Shown here piece after piece: positions 53,637 through 63,786 of a stretch of DNA of 64,000 bases (position 1 is the stretch's first letter; each line of letters begins with the position of its first letter). This DNA comes from Tessaracoccus flavescens. Its GTDB lineage: Bacteria; Actinomycetota; Actinomycetes; Propionibacteriales; Propionibacteriaceae. The notes under the pieces were generated by a model that saw only the letters and a list, made by a program, of their open reading frames with translations, made no database searches and was not told the origin of the DNA. The stretch spans positions 1,178,001-1,242,000 of the forward strand of contig NZ_CP019607.1 in NCBI RefSeq assembly GCF_001998865.1, given 5' to 3'. The position numbers were made by a program, and so were the translations under genes.

Positions 53637-54875
53637 TCAGCGCGCCTCGACCTTCGCCTCGAGATCCTCCATCCGTCCGCCCAGAAGGAGAAGGGCGTCG
53701 AGGTCGAGGTCAAGTTCGAGCCCCAGGGCGTCGACGACGAGGACTACAAGACCAAGATCGCCCTCGACCTCAGCTCCGGCAAGGGCGCCGATGTGCTCGG
53801 CATCGACGGCATCTGGACGGGTGAGTTCGCCCAGGCCGGCTACATCAAGCCGCTGAACCAGGTCTCCAAGGACTCCGACTCCTGGGACGGCTGGGAGCAG
53901 ATGACCGAGGCCGTCCAGCAGGCCCTCTCCTTCGAGGGTGAGCGCTACGGCGTCCCGCAGGGCTCCGACGGTCGCGTCATCTACTACAACAAGACGCTCT
54001 TCAAGGACGCCGGCCTTCCCGAGGACTGGCAGCCGACGTCTTGGGACGAGATCCTCGAGGCGGGGCGCGCGCTGAAGAAGCTCGACGGCGTCACCCCCAT
54101 CCAGCTCAACGCGGGCACCGCGATGGGCGAGGCGACCAGCATGCAGGGATACCTCCCGATGCTGATGGGCACCGGCCAGAAGCTCTGGGCCGACGGCAAG
54201 TGGTACGGCGACACGCAGGGCATGCGCGACGTCCTCGATCTCTACAAGAAGATCTACGTCGATGAGGGCCTCGGCGACCCGATCCTCCAGCAGGAGGCCT
54301 CCGGCCGCGACACCTCGTTCGCCGAGTTCGCCGCGGGCAAGATCGGCATCCTCTTCGAGGGCGACTACTTCTGGCGCTCCGTGATCAACCCAGCCGAGGG
54401 CGTCGGGACGGCGCCGATGGCCGACCGCGACGAGGTCGTCGGCTACGCGAAGATCCCGGCCATGAAGCCCGGCTCGGGCATCAACGGGCAGGACTTCGTC
54501 TCCATGTCCGGCGGCACCGGCCGCGTGCTCAACCCCAACTCGGCCAACCCCGATCTCTCCTGGGAACTGCTGGCGTTCATGAACTCGCCCGAGGCCTTCG
54601 AGGCCCGCTCGGCCGGCACCTTGTCCATCTCGCCCCGCAAGGACGTCAACGACAAGCTGCTCGCCTCCGACAAGATGCTGACCTTCGTCAACAACGAGGT
54701 TCTGCCCATCACCGCCTACCGCCCCGGCCTCGCCGAGTACCCGGAGGTTTCCGCGAAGCTGCAGCAGGCAACGCTGGACGTCGTGTCCGGCACCTCGACC
54801 GAGGACGCCGCAAAGACGTTCGCCGACGCTCTCCCGTCCATCGTGGGCGGCGAAGAGAACATCGCTCAGGGCTGA
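53637..54875 (+). pseudogene. sugar ABC transporter substrate-binding protein lacking its signal peptide
   Basis: The frame is open from the GNAT stop: KGVEVEVKFEPQGVDDEDYK, then KIALDLSSGKGADVLGIDGI; the first available ATG is internal (53793). The body is a family 1 solute-binding protein (IYYNKTLFKDAGLPEDWQPT, FEGDYFWRSV, FMNSPEAFEARSAG). The signal peptide, lipobox and first ~40 mature residues are missing through the same kind of junction as in the GNAT gene. Without export it cannot feed the adjacent transporter. Confidence 0.75.
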
Positions 54876-54881
54876 TTTGTC

Positions 54882-55799
54882 ATGAGCACCACCGCATCGG
54901 CGCCGGGAACGAGGCGTTCCCGGCGCCGGGCGGAGGATGTGGCCGGCCTCGGGACGAAGCGAGCCATCGTCTTCGTGACCCCGGCGCTGCTCCTCATCGC
55001 CCTCTTCCTCCTGTTCCCGGCCCTGTGGACGGTCTATCTCGGGATGACCAACTACAGGCTGACCGGCCTCGCAGCGGCCAACACGGAGTTCGTCGGCCTC
55101 CAGAACTATTCCCAGGCGCTCGGTGACAAGAGCTTCTGGAATTCGCTCTGGCTGACCGTCATCTTCGTCGGCTTCTCGGGCGTGCTCGGTCAGACGCTGC
55201 TCGGCTTCACGCTCGCCTGGTCGACCCGGCGCATCGCGGGCTGGGCGCGCACCGTCCTCGAGTCGGTGGTGCTCGCCGCCTGGGTCATCCCCGGCTCCGT
55301 TCACGCGTTCCTCTGGATCGCCCTTCTCGACCGCCGCGGCGGAACGCTCAACGCCCTGCTCGGCACCGAAGGCAAGGCGTGGCTGATCGAGAACCCGATG
55401 ACGATCATCATCATCTTCAACATCTGGGTCGGCACCGCCTTCTCGATGCAGCTCTTCTCTTCGGCACTGTCGGCTGTTCCGCCGTCGCAGATGGAGAGTG
55501 CACGCATGGCGGGGGCTTCCGGTTGGGAGCAGTTGCGCGACGTCGTCCTGCCGAACATCCGCGGCCACGTGCTCACCAACACGCTCATGATCACGCTGTG
55601 GACGTTTAACACGTTCACGCCCTACCTGCTCACCGCTGGCGGCCCCAACGGTAAGACGGAGATCCTCTCGGTCTACATCTACAAGACCGCCATCCCGGGC
55701 GGCCAGCTCGGCTTCGGTGCTGCGATCTCGATGATCATGCTGCTGATCAACCTGGCCATCGCCCTGATGTACATGCGCATCGGAAGGAGCAAGAAGTGA
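54882..55799 (+). CDS. sugar ABC transporter permease (MalF-like)
   Basis: 305 aa, six transmembrane segments starting with KRAIVFVTPALLLIALFLLF. The EAA loop with SARMAGASGWEQLRDVVLPN contacts the ATPase. Starts 6 bp after the binding-protein gene and overlaps the next permease by 4 bp. Confidence 0.92.
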   Translation: MSTTASAPGTRRSRRRAEDVAGLGTKRAIVFVTPALLLIALFLLFPALWTVYLGMTNYRLTGLAAANTEFVGLQNYSQALGDKSFWNSLWLTVIFVGFSGVLGQTLLGFTLAWSTRRIAGWARTVLESVVLAAWVIPGSVHAFLWIALLDRRGGTLNALLGTEGKAWLIENPMTIIIIFNIWVGTAFSMQLFSSALSAVPPSQMESARMAGASGWEQLRDVVLPNIRGHVLTNTLMITLWTFNTFTPYLLTAGGPNGKTEILSVYIYKTAIPGGQLGFGAAISMIMLLINLAIALMYMRIGRSKK

Positions 55800-56638
55800 A
55801 ACCGCAGAGCTTTGGCCGTCAACTGCGCAAGGTGCTCGGCCGCACCCTCTTCATCCTCCTGCTCGTGGTGATCGCCGTCTTCTTCGCGCTCCCGATGGCC
55901 TGGCTCGTCGTCGCGCCTTTCGACGCGAACCCGACGATGGCCGTCAAGTGGCCGGAGTGGACGCTGAGCAACTTCCAGCGCCTCGCCGAGAACCCCTATG
56001 CGCTCGGCTCTATCGTCAACTCGCTGATCATCGCGCTCGGGACGATGCTGATCACCGTCCTGTTGGCCACCGTCGCCAGCTATGCGCTGTCACGGGTGCG
56101 CATCCCTGGGCGCGACGGGCTGCTCTACGGCATGTTGCTGCTCAGCTCGATCGTCACCGGAACGGCCGCCATGGTGCCGACGTTCCAGTTGATGAACGCC
56201 ATCAACCTGATCAACACCCACACGGGCGTGATGCTTGTGCTGGCCGGAGGGCTTCTCCCGACGGTCGTGTTCATCCTGAAGGACTTCATGGACTCGGTTC
56301 CGAAGTCCTATGAAGAATCGGCTCGCCTCTACGGGGCCAAGCCGTACCAGATCCTCAGCCACGTCGTCGTCCCCGTCGCGCGGCCAGGCATCGCGTTCGT
56401 CGCGATCTGGACCGTGGTGCAGGTGTGGGGCAACTTCCTCGTGCCGTTCCTGCTGCTGCGCGACCCGACCAGCCAGCCGGCCGCGGTCATGATGTACACC
56501 TTCTACACCGAATCCGGGCAGGCCGACCTCCGCCTCATCTCGGCGTTCTCGCTGATCTTCGCGTTGCCCGTCATCCTCATCTACTTCTTCGTCAACCGAA
56601 AGTTCGGTTTCCGCTTCTACGGAGGAATCAAGTCATGA
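55796..56638 (+). CDS. sugar ABC transporter permease (MalG-like)
   Basis: 280 aa, six transmembrane segments. The coupling loop is ESARLYGAKPYQILSHVVVP, with the typical N-terminal sequence FFALPMAWLVVAPFDANPTM. Forms the heterodimeric channel with the preceding permease; coupled to the ATPase gene by ATGA. Confidence 0.92.
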   Translation: MKPQSFGRQLRKVLGRTLFILLLVVIAVFFALPMAWLVVAPFDANPTMAVKWPEWTLSNFQRLAENPYALGSIVNSLIIALGTMLITVLLATVASYALSRVRIPGRDGLLYGMLLLSSIVTGTAAMVPTFQLMNAINLINTHTGVMLVLAGGLLPTVVFILKDFMDSVPKSYEESARLYGAKPYQILSHVVVPVARPGIAFVAIWTVVQVWGNFLVPFLLLRDPTSQPAAVMMYTFYTESGQADLRLISAFSLIFALPVILIYFFVNRKFGFRFYGGIKS

Positions 56639-57723
56639 CCTCGACCATCACGACCACTGCGCTGGTCAAGCAGTATCCGAACGGGGTGCGCGGCGTCGAC
56701 GGCGTCGACATCGAGATCGGTGAGGGCGAGTTCTTCGCACTGCTCGGCCCGTCCGGCTGCGGCAAGACAACGCTGCTTCGCTCCATCGCCGGACTCGAGA
56801 CCATCACCGAGGGCACCTTGCAGATCGGCGGCGAGGACATGACCCACCGCGAGCCGGGTGAACGCGGCGTCGCCATGGTCTTCCAGGACTACGCGCTCTT
56901 CCCGCACATGGATGTCTCCGACAACATCTCCTACCCGCTTCGCATTCGCAAGGTCGCCAAGGACGAGCGGCGCAAGGCGGCGGCCGACACGGCGGCCAAG
57001 CTGTCGCTCGAACACCTCCTTGAGCGACGCCCCGGGCAACTCTCCGGTGGCCAGCAGCAGCGTGTGGCGCTCGCCCGCGCGATCGCCACCCGGCCCCAGG
57101 TGCTGCTGCTCGACGAGCCGCTGTCGAACCTCGACGCGCGGCTCCGTCTCGAGGCCCGATCCTTCTTGAAGGAACTGCAGCGCGAGCTCGGCGTGACCTC
57201 GGTCTTCGTCACCCACGACCAGTCCGAGGCGCTCGCGCTCGCCGACCGCATGGCGGTGATGAAGGAGGGCAAGATCCAGCAGATCGGCACCCCGCGCGAG
57301 GTGTTCCACTCCCCCGCGAACACCTTCGTGGCGTCCTTCATCGGATCGCACCCGATGAACCTGCTCGACGGCGTCGTCGAAGGCGGCCGCGTCCGGCTGC
57401 TCGGCACGACGATCACCGTCCAGCCGGATACGACGGCGAGGCTGAGCGAGGGCCAGAAGGTCGTCATCGGCGCGCGCCCCGAGTACATCACGTGGAGCCC
57501 CACCCCGGTTCCCGACGGCATCGAGGCGGAGGTGGCGACCATCGAGAACCTCGGTGCGGCGGCGCTCCTCACCGCCCGCGTCGGCGACGAGCGGCTCCAG
57601 GCCGTCGTCGAGGAGGAGCCGCTTCCCGAGCCTGGCCAGAGCGTCTGGTTCACCATCCCCGTGCCGAAGACGATGGTCTTCGACGAAGAGTCCGGACTCC
57701 GCATCGGCGGAGAGGAGCGATGA
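56635..57723 (+). CDS. sugar ABC transporter ATP-binding protein (MsmK/UgpC type)
   Basis: 362 aa. Walker A GPSGCGKT (38-45), Q-loop MVFQDYALFPHM, signature LSGGQQQR, Walker B VLLLDEPLSNLD, H-loop VFVTHDQ. The last ~130 residues are a TOBE/OB regulatory domain. Encoding the ATPase with its own permeases is less usual than sharing one MsmK per genome. Overlaps the mannosidase gene by ATGA. Confidence 0.93.
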   Translation: MTSTITTTALVKQYPNGVRGVDGVDIEIGEGEFFALLGPSGCGKTTLLRSIAGLETITEGTLQIGGEDMTHREPGERGVAMVFQDYALFPHMDVSDNISYPLRIRKVAKDERRKAAADTAAKLSLEHLLERRPGQLSGGQQQRVALARAIATRPQVLLLDEPLSNLDARLRLEARSFLKELQRELGVTSVFVTHDQSEALALADRMAVMKEGKIQQIGTPREVFHSPANTFVASFIGSHPMNLLDGVVEGGRVRLLGTTITVQPDTTARLSEGQKVVIGARPEYITWSPTPVPDGIEAEVATIENLGAAALLTARVGDERLQAVVEEEPLPEPGQSVWFTIPVPKTMVFDEESGLRIGGEER

Positions 57724-60386
57724 GCGTGTCACTGCCCAAGGCGATGTGGATCGTCCCGCACACCCACTGGGATCGCGAATGGTACGAGCCGCACGACGTG
57801 TTTCGCGCCCGACTCGTCGCGATGCTCGACGGTCTGCTCACCATGCTGGAACGAGAACCCGCGTACAAGTTCACCCTTGACGGCCAGAGCGCCGCGATCG
57901 ACGACTACCTCGAACTCAGACCCGAGGAGACCGAACGGGTGAAGGCCGCGGTGGCTCGCGGGCAGTTGGCGCTCGGTCCCTTCCAGATCCTGCTCGACGA
58001 GTTCTGCTGCGACGGCGAGACCATCGTCCGCAACCTCGAGCACGGCATCCGGTCGGCGCGTCGGCTGGGCGGCGAGATGCGGGTCGGCTACCTGCCCGAC
58101 ATGTTCGGCCACGCAGCCCAAACTCCGCAGATCCTCCGCGGCTTCGGCATCGCGGACGCATCGCTGTGGCGGGGCGCGCCCGCCTCGGTGGACAAGCACG
58201 CCTTCCTGTGGGAGGCGCTCGACGGAAGCTCGGTGCGGGTCGAATACCTGTGGGACGGGTACGGCAGCGCGCTGAAACTGTTCGAGCCGCTGGAGAAGCT
58301 GCCCGAACTGATCGACGGATACCTGAACGAGAACGCCTCATGGTTCGACGGGGAGGCTGTGGCCGGGTGGTACGGAACCGACCACATGGCGCCGCGCTCA
58401 GACCTGGTCCAGATCCTGCGCGGCTACGAGGGCGACGTCGAGTTGACGATCGGCACCGTCGAGGAGGTGGTCGCCTCGCGTGACCACTCCCCCGAGGCCC
58501 TTGGCGCGTTGCCGAGGGTCAGGGGCGAGCTGCGCTCACACGCTCGCGGCAACCTTCTGCCGGGCGTCTTCTCCATCCGAACCAACCTCAAGGCAGCGAT
58601 GTCGGCAGCCGAACGCGCGCTCACCACGGCCGAGCGTCTCGACGCTTGGCTGGGAGGTCCGTCCCGGACGGCGTTCTTCGAGCGCGGCTGGGGCCTTGTC
58701 ATCGAGTCGACGGCGCACGATTCGGTCACCGGGTGTGGCGTCGACTCGACCGCAGACGAGGTCGAATCGCGGCTGAAGGTGGCGGCGCAGACCGCCGACG
58801 GCGCCGTCGACATCTCGCTCGGCGCCCTGGGAGCAGTCGCGCCGGTCGGCGCGGTCGCGGCGTTCAATCAGAGCGGCTACCGCCGCCCTGTGCAGGCCGA
58901 GTTGGTTGTCGAGGGCGCTCCGTCGTCGTCCGCCCTCCAGGTGGTCGAGGCGATGCCGACGGTGATCGGCGACGAACGCCTCGCCTCACGCGACCTGCCG
59001 AAGATCATTCGCCGCATCCACGGCCAGGAACTGTTCGGCAAGCACATCCGATCCTGGAACTGGGACGACGATGAACTCGAGTTCGTCGTGGCCGACCACA
59101 CCGCCGGCGACTTCGACCTCGCCGACTTCGCCGCCGTCCTGCACGACAAGATGGCCTCCTCGGAGCCCGATCACGAGTTCCACGTGATCACACGCGTGCC
59201 GGAGTCGAGCCGCGTGGTCGTCTCGGGATGGGCCGACGGCATCTCCGCAGTCGCGCTTGGCGCCGAGACCGCCGTGGCGCCCGAGGCACCGGTCGCCGTC
59301 GACGGCACCACACTCGACAACTCGCTGGTGCGCACCGAGGTCGCCGCGGACGGGACGGTCACCGTCACGGACCTGCGGAACGGGACGAGCATCGCCGACG
59401 CGCTGCGTCTGGTCGACGACGGCGACCGGGGCGACTCGTACAACTTCGGACCGCTGGAGGGCTCGATCACCGATGCCAAGAGCGTCGAGGTCACCGTCAC
59501 GGAGCGCGGCCCGCTGCGTGGCCGCATCCTGATCCGGCGCACCTTCGAACTGCCGGTAGGGGTCGACCCGGACGACCGCTCGAAGCGCCTCACCGAGGTC
59601 GCCGAGCAGGTGGTCGACACCGACCTCGAGATCCGTGCGGACGAGCCCTTCGTTCGGGTCACCGTCAGCCTCACCAACCAGGTGCGCGACCACCGTCTGC
59701 GCGTTCTCATCCCCACCCTGGCCTCCGGGCTCGACGGGTCGGCATCGGCCGGGCAGTACGGAACGACCAAGCGCGGACGTGACGCCGAGGGCGGCTGGGG
59801 CGAGTTCCCGGTTCCCACCTTCCCGGCCACCCGGTGGGTATCGGCCGGCGGGGTGAGCGCGCTCCTCGACAAACTCGTCGAGTACGAGGTGGTCGACGGG
59901 GAGGAGGGTCGGCCAGACGACCTGGCACTCACCGTCTTGCGAAGCGTGGGTCTGATGAGCGTCAACGTTCACCCGCTTCGCGATGAGCCCGCGGGGTCGC
60001 AACTGCCAGCACCGGGCGCGCAGTATCTCGGACGGAAGGTCGAACTGTCCTTCGCGATCGACCTCGACCCCGAGGCCACGGTCGCCAACGCGGACACATT
60101 CCGGTTCACGCCAGTGGTGGCCAAGGGGCTTGGCGGCCAGCGCGCCGAGCCTGAGGTTGGCCTACGGACCGAGGGCGTCGTCGCGCTTGAGTCGCTGCGG
60201 CGCGTGCCTGGCGGCCTGGAGGCCCGCTTCGTGAACTACTCCGACCAGAGCGCTCCGCTTCGGGTCGCGACTGAGGGCGCCTGGGTGGTCACCGACCTGA
60301 CCGGCGCGGTGTCGTCCGACCCCGTCGACCCGTTCTCGCTCGAGGTGGGGCCGGGCCAGATCGTCACGCTGCGGAGGAAGTCCTGA
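57720..60386 (+). CDS. alpha-mannosidase, glycoside hydrolase family 38
   Basis: 888 aa, cytoplasmic. Hydrolyses terminal alpha-mannosides. Zinc-site HTHWDREWY (His14, Asp16-18 region) at the start; GYLPDMFGHAAQTPQIL holds the nucleophile Asp near residue 127; FERGWGLVIESTAHDSVTGC holds the third metal His region. The C-terminal beta domains (LRVLIPTLASGLDGSASAGQ) are complete. Position after a sugar ABC transporter implies uptake and intracellular trimming of mannosylated oligosaccharides. Confidence 0.93.
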   Translation: MSVSLPKAMWIVPHTHWDREWYEPHDVFRARLVAMLDGLLTMLEREPAYKFTLDGQSAAIDDYLELRPEETERVKAAVARGQLALGPFQILLDEFCCDGETIVRNLEHGIRSARRLGGEMRVGYLPDMFGHAAQTPQILRGFGIADASLWRGAPASVDKHAFLWEALDGSSVRVEYLWDGYGSALKLFEPLEKLPELIDGYLNENASWFDGEAVAGWYGTDHMAPRSDLVQILRGYEGDVELTIGTVEEVVASRDHSPEALGALPRVRGELRSHARGNLLPGVFSIRTNLKAAMSAAERALTTAERLDAWLGGPSRTAFFERGWGLVIESTAHDSVTGCGVDSTADEVESRLKVAAQTADGAVDISLGALGAVAPVGAVAAFNQSGYRRPVQAELVVEGAPSSSALQVVEAMPTVIGDERLASRDLPKIIRRIHGQELFGKHIRSWNWDDDELEFVVADHTAGDFDLADFAAVLHDKMASSEPDHEFHVITRVPESSRVVVSGWADGISAVALGAETAVAPEAPVAVDGTTLDNSLVRTEVAADGTVTVTDLRNGTSIADALRLVDDGDRGDSYNFGPLEGSITDAKSVEVTVTERGPLRGRILIRRTFELPVGVDPDDRSKRLTEVAEQVVDTDLEIRADEPFVRVTVSLTNQVRDHRLRVLIPTLASGLDGSASAGQYGTTKRGRDAEGGWGEFPVPTFPATRWVSAGGVSALLDKLVEYEVVDGEEGRPDDLALTVLRSVGLMSVNVHPLRDEPAGSQLPAPGAQYLGRKVELSFAIDLDPEATVANADTFRFTPVVAKGLGGQRAEPEVGLRTEGVVALESLRRVPGGLEARFVNYSDQSAPLRVATEGAWVVTDLTGAVSSDPVDPFSLEVGPGQIVTLRRKS

Positions 60387-61645
60387 TGCGACACGTCGAG
60401 ACTCGGCACGTCACGTTGGCCGACCAGGCGGCCGACCGCTACCAGCGGTTCGCCTTCGAGCTCCCTGAGGGTGTCGGCTCATTCGAAGTGAACCTCGAGG
60501 TCGAGGGCGGCCCGGATGCCGTGGTCGACCTCGGCTGCGAGGGACCCGACGCCTGGCGGGGCTGGTCGGGCGGGGCGCGGCGGACGTTCATCGTCGCCGA
60601 GGACGACGCCACCCCTGGGTATCTGCCGGGTGGCGTCGTCGCAGGGGTCTGGAACGTGATCGTCGGCCTGCACACCCTTCCCGGGGACGGGGCCGACGTG
60701 TGCGTCACCGTGGAAATGCCGGCTCTGAATCGTCCAGATCACGGGCCTCGAGAGGATCCCGTGGACCGCGTCTCGCGCGGCAGTGATCGCGACCTGCCCG
60801 CGCCCGACGGGATGCGCTGGTTCGCGGGCGACACGCACGCGCACTCGCTGCACTCCGACGGCGCGCTCTCGCTATGGGAACTGGCCAACGAGGGGGTGCG
60901 CTCGGGCCTCGACTTCCTGTGCGTCACCGACCACAACACGACGAGCCACCACGCCCACCTTCCATCGGTCGGGGCGCGGCACGGCATCACTCTCGTGCCC
61001 GGCCAGGAAGTCACGACCCACGCCGGACACGCCAACGCGTTCGGCGAGATCGGCTTCGTCGACTTCCGCAACCCTGGGCAGCAGTGGGCCGACGATGTCG
61101 CCGAGCGCGGCGGTCTGATGTCGATCAACCATCCCGTCTCGGGCGACTGCTCGTGGCTGCACGCCGTGGAACGCGAGCCAGGCGGCGTCGAGCTCTATCA
61201 CAGCTCCTGGTACGAGGAGCCCATCGCCACCTCGGCCCTCGCCTGGTTCCAGCGGTGGAGTCACGACGTCGTCCTGATCGGCGGCGGAGACTTCCATAAC
61301 CGCTCGAAGCCGCTCCGGCCAGGGCTGCCGACGACGTGGGTCGCTGCCGAGGAATGCTCGCCCGAGTCGATCCTCGACGGCATCCGCGCCGGCCGCACCA
61401 CCGTCACGGCGATGGGTACGTACCTGAACGACGGGGAGGCGCGGCCCGTCCACGACAAGGCGCCCATCCTGATCCGTCAGGACGAAGACCTCCTGGCCTT
61501 CGCGGCGGTAGGGCTCGTGCTGATCTCCGGGTCGGGACGGCGCCTTGTCGTGGACGGTGAGGGCCAGCGCATCCGAGCCCCGCGCGAGGACGGGCCGTTC
61601 CGTCTTGAGGACTCGCACCGCACCGTCGTGGCCCTTTCGGCCTGA
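60386..61645 (+). CDS. CehA/McbA-family PHP metallohydrolase
   Basis: 419 aa. An N-terminal beta-sandwich (~1-140) is followed by a PHP domain: RWFAGDTHAHSLHSDGALSL (HxH), FLCVTDHNTTSHH, VPGQEVTTHAGHANAF and GGGDFHNRS, the metal-binding His/Asp/Glu set. Relatives cleave carbamate esters or phosphoesters. Linkage to GH38 suggests it removes a substituent such as a phosphodiester from imported mannosides, which is inference. Starts on the last base of the mannosidase stop. Confidence 0.8.
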   Translation: MRHVETRHVTLADQAADRYQRFAFELPEGVGSFEVNLEVEGGPDAVVDLGCEGPDAWRGWSGGARRTFIVAEDDATPGYLPGGVVAGVWNVIVGLHTLPGDGADVCVTVEMPALNRPDHGPREDPVDRVSRGSDRDLPAPDGMRWFAGDTHAHSLHSDGALSLWELANEGVRSGLDFLCVTDHNTTSHHAHLPSVGARHGITLVPGQEVTTHAGHANAFGEIGFVDFRNPGQQWADDVAERGGLMSINHPVSGDCSWLHAVEREPGGVELYHSSWYEEPIATSALAWFQRWSHDVVLIGGGDFHNRSKPLRPGLPTTWVAAEECSPESILDGIRAGRTTVTAMGTYLNDGEARPVHDKAPILIRQDEDLLAFAAVGLVLISGSGRRLVVDGEGQRIRAPREDGPFRLEDSHRTVVALSA

Positions 61646-61657
61646 CACCCAAGATCA

Positions 61658-61696
61658 GCCGCCGGGCGGATGGGGGCACAACCTCCGCCCGGCGGC
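61658..61696 (+). terminator. terminator of the mannoside operon
   Basis: Perfect 13-bp stem GCCGCCGGGCGGA / TCCGCCCGGCGGC with a 13-nt loop, then TTCCTGATT, 12 bp after the last stop. Confidence 0.75.
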
Positions 61697-61770
61697 TTCC
61701 TGATTCTCAACAGGAGGGCAGTGTCGCATTCCTGCTAGAAATCCGGTCCCGCCTGGGACATGCTTGAGGT

Positions 61771-63261
61771 ATGTACACCGACACCGCCGCCTGTCTACGG
61801 GCGATCCAGGCGAAGGACGCCCGCTTCGACGGCCGCTTTTTCACCGCGGTGCTCTCGACCGGCATCTACTGTCGGCCGTCGTGCCCGGCCCGCACCCCGC
61901 AGGCGAGGAATGTGCGCTTCTATCCCACCGCGGCCGCGGCGCAACTCGCCGGGTTCCGCGCCTGCAAGCGGTGCGTCCCGGGCGCGACCTCCGGCTCCCC
62001 CGAATGGGACGTCCGAAGCGACGTCCTCGCGCGCGCCGTCCGACTGATCGACGACGGGGTGGTCGACCGCGAAGGCGTCGCCGGGCTCGCCTCGCGGCTT
62101 GGCTACTCGACGCGACAGGTGCAGCGGTTGCTGACCGACGGCACCGGCGCCGGCCCCCTCGCACTGGCGCGGGCGCGACGCGCCCAGACGGCCCGCACCC
62201 TCCTGGAGGCCACCGAACTCTCCCACGCCGAGATCGCCTTCGCGGCGGGCTTCAGCAGCGTGCGCTCCTTCAACGCGACGATGCAGGAGGTCTACGCGAC
62301 GACACCGCGCGAGCTGCGCAACCGGTCGACGAGACGTCGCACGGCGGCCGACGGCGGCCTGACGTTCATCGACCTGGAGCTGCCCGTGCGGCAGCCGTTC
62401 TGCCCGTGCAACGTCTTCGGCCACCTGATCGCCACCTCGATCGACGGCGTCGAGTCGTTCCACGACGGCGCCTACCACCGCACGCTGCGGCTGCCCGTCG
62501 GCCACGCCGTCGTGTCGCTGCGGCCGGGTCATGGCGGGGTGTCGGCGCGGATCGGGCTGAGCGACCTCGGCCAGTTGCCGACCGTCGTGTCGCGGGTCCG
62601 GCGGCTTCTCGACCTGGACGCCGACCCGGTCGCGATCGACGGCTTCCTCGCGGAGGACCCGGTGTTCGCGCCGCTGGTGGCGGCGCATCCCGGACGGCGA
62701 ATCCCGCGCGGGGTCGACGGCGACGAGATGGCCTTCCGCATTCTGCTCGGCCAGCAGGTCTCGACGGCCGCGGCACGCACGCACGGGGCGAGGCTCGTCT
62801 CCGCCGTCGGCGACCAGGTCGACAGCCCGGTCGCCGGGCTGACCCATCTCTTCCCGACCGCCGAGCAGATCCTCACGGCGGGCGACGAGACGTTCGCCTT
62901 GCCTCAGTCGCGCCGCGACACGATCCGCCGCACCGCGCTCGCACTCGCGGAGGGCGACCTCGACCTCGGCGTCGGCGTCGACAGGGACGAGGCTCGCGCG
63001 AAGCTCGGTGCGTTGAAGGGGATCGGCCCGTGGACCGTCGAGATGATCGCCATGCGCGGCCTCGGCGACCCCGACGCCTTCCCCGCCACCGATCTCGGCC
63101 TGATCCGCGCCGCCGCCGAACTCGGCGTCGACAAGCTCGAGGCCCATTCCCAGGCGTGGCGCCCGTGGCGCTCCTACGCCACCCAGCACCTGTGGGCCAT
63201 GACCCCGCACGCCGTCAACACCATCCCCGGGCATCCGGGCTGCTCTGAGGAGGCAGCATGA
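61771..63261 (+). CDS. alkA: Ada-type DNA-repair activator fused to 3-methyladenine glycosylase (AlkA)
   Basis: 496 aa, three domains. Residues 1-75: Ada N-domain with zinc cysteines 34, 38, 65 and 68, exactly the spacing of E. coli Ada, where the first accepts methyl groups from phosphotriesters. Residues 85-185: AraC-type HTH (VAGLASRLGYSTRQVQRLL, AEIAFAAGFSSVRSFNATMQ). Residues 200-496: AlkA HhH glycosylase with ALKGIGPWTVEMIAMRGLGD and the catalytic Asp in FPATDLGL. It both senses methylation and excises alkylated bases, and probably activates its own operon. Overlaps ogt by 4 bp. Confidence 0.93.
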   Translation: MYTDTAACLRAIQAKDARFDGRFFTAVLSTGIYCRPSCPARTPQARNVRFYPTAAAAQLAGFRACKRCVPGATSGSPEWDVRSDVLARAVRLIDDGVVDREGVAGLASRLGYSTRQVQRLLTDGTGAGPLALARARRAQTARTLLEATELSHAEIAFAAGFSSVRSFNATMQEVYATTPRELRNRSTRRRTAADGGLTFIDLELPVRQPFCPCNVFGHLIATSIDGVESFHDGAYHRTLRLPVGHAVVSLRPGHGGVSARIGLSDLGQLPTVVSRVRRLLDLDADPVAIDGFLAEDPVFAPLVAAHPGRRIPRGVDGDEMAFRILLGQQVSTAAARTHGARLVSAVGDQVDSPVAGLTHLFPTAEQILTAGDETFALPQSRRDTIRRTALALAEGDLDLGVGVDRDEARAKLGALKGIGPWTVEMIAMRGLGDPDAFPATDLGLIRAAAELGVDKLEAHSQAWRPWRSYATQHLWAMTPHAVNTIPGHPGCSEEAA

Positions 63262-63743
63262 GTTACCGCACCATCGACTCCCCGATCGGCGAGCTGACCA
63301 TCGTCGAACGCGACGGCGCCCTCGCCGGTCTGTACATGACCGAACACAAGCCAGCGCCCGACCCGGCGAGCTTCGGCGAACGCGACGACACCGTCCTCCC
63401 GGAGGTCGAACAGCAGCTCGGCGAGTACTTCGCAGGACGCCGCACGACGTTCGATCTGCCCCTCGGCCCCCACGGAACCCCCTTCCAGGAGAAGGTCTGG
63501 GCGGCGCTGCGCTCCATCCCCTACGGCGAGACCTGGACCTACGGACAGCTCGCCACCTCGATCGGGCAGCCAGGCGCCTCGCGCGCCGTCGGACTCGCCA
63601 ACGGGCGCAACCCGATCAGCATCGTCGTGCCGTGCCACCGGGTGGTCGGCTGGACGGGGAAGCTGACCGGTTACGCGGGCGGCACGGAGCGCAAGTCCTA
63701 CCTGCTCGCGCTGGAGCGGGGCGAGACCCCGATCGTCGCCTGA
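63258..63743 (+). CDS. ogt: methylated-DNA-protein-cysteine methyltransferase
   Basis: 161 aa. Removes methyl from O6-methylguanine to its own Cys126 in IVVPCHRVVG. The HTH (TYGQLATSIGQPGASRAVGL) and the Asn hinge (GRNP) are intact. Translationally coupled to the Ada-AlkA gene, together giving an adaptive alkylation response. Confidence 0.95.
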   Translation: MSYRTIDSPIGELTIVERDGALAGLYMTEHKPAPDPASFGERDDTVLPEVEQQLGEYFAGRRTTFDLPLGPHGTPFQEKVWAALRSIPYGETWTYGQLATSIGQPGASRAVGLANGRNPISIVVPCHRVVGWTGKLTGYAGGTERKSYLLALERGETPIVA

Positions 63744-63786
63744 CCGACGCCCGCCAGGCCGAGGCGCCGACCGGTCGGATGAATGC

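Noticed and set aside
52561..53640. attR of the tRNA-Arg element
   Set aside because: I found no copy of the tRNA-Arg 3' end in this stretch; the border looks like an IS-mediated deletion instead.
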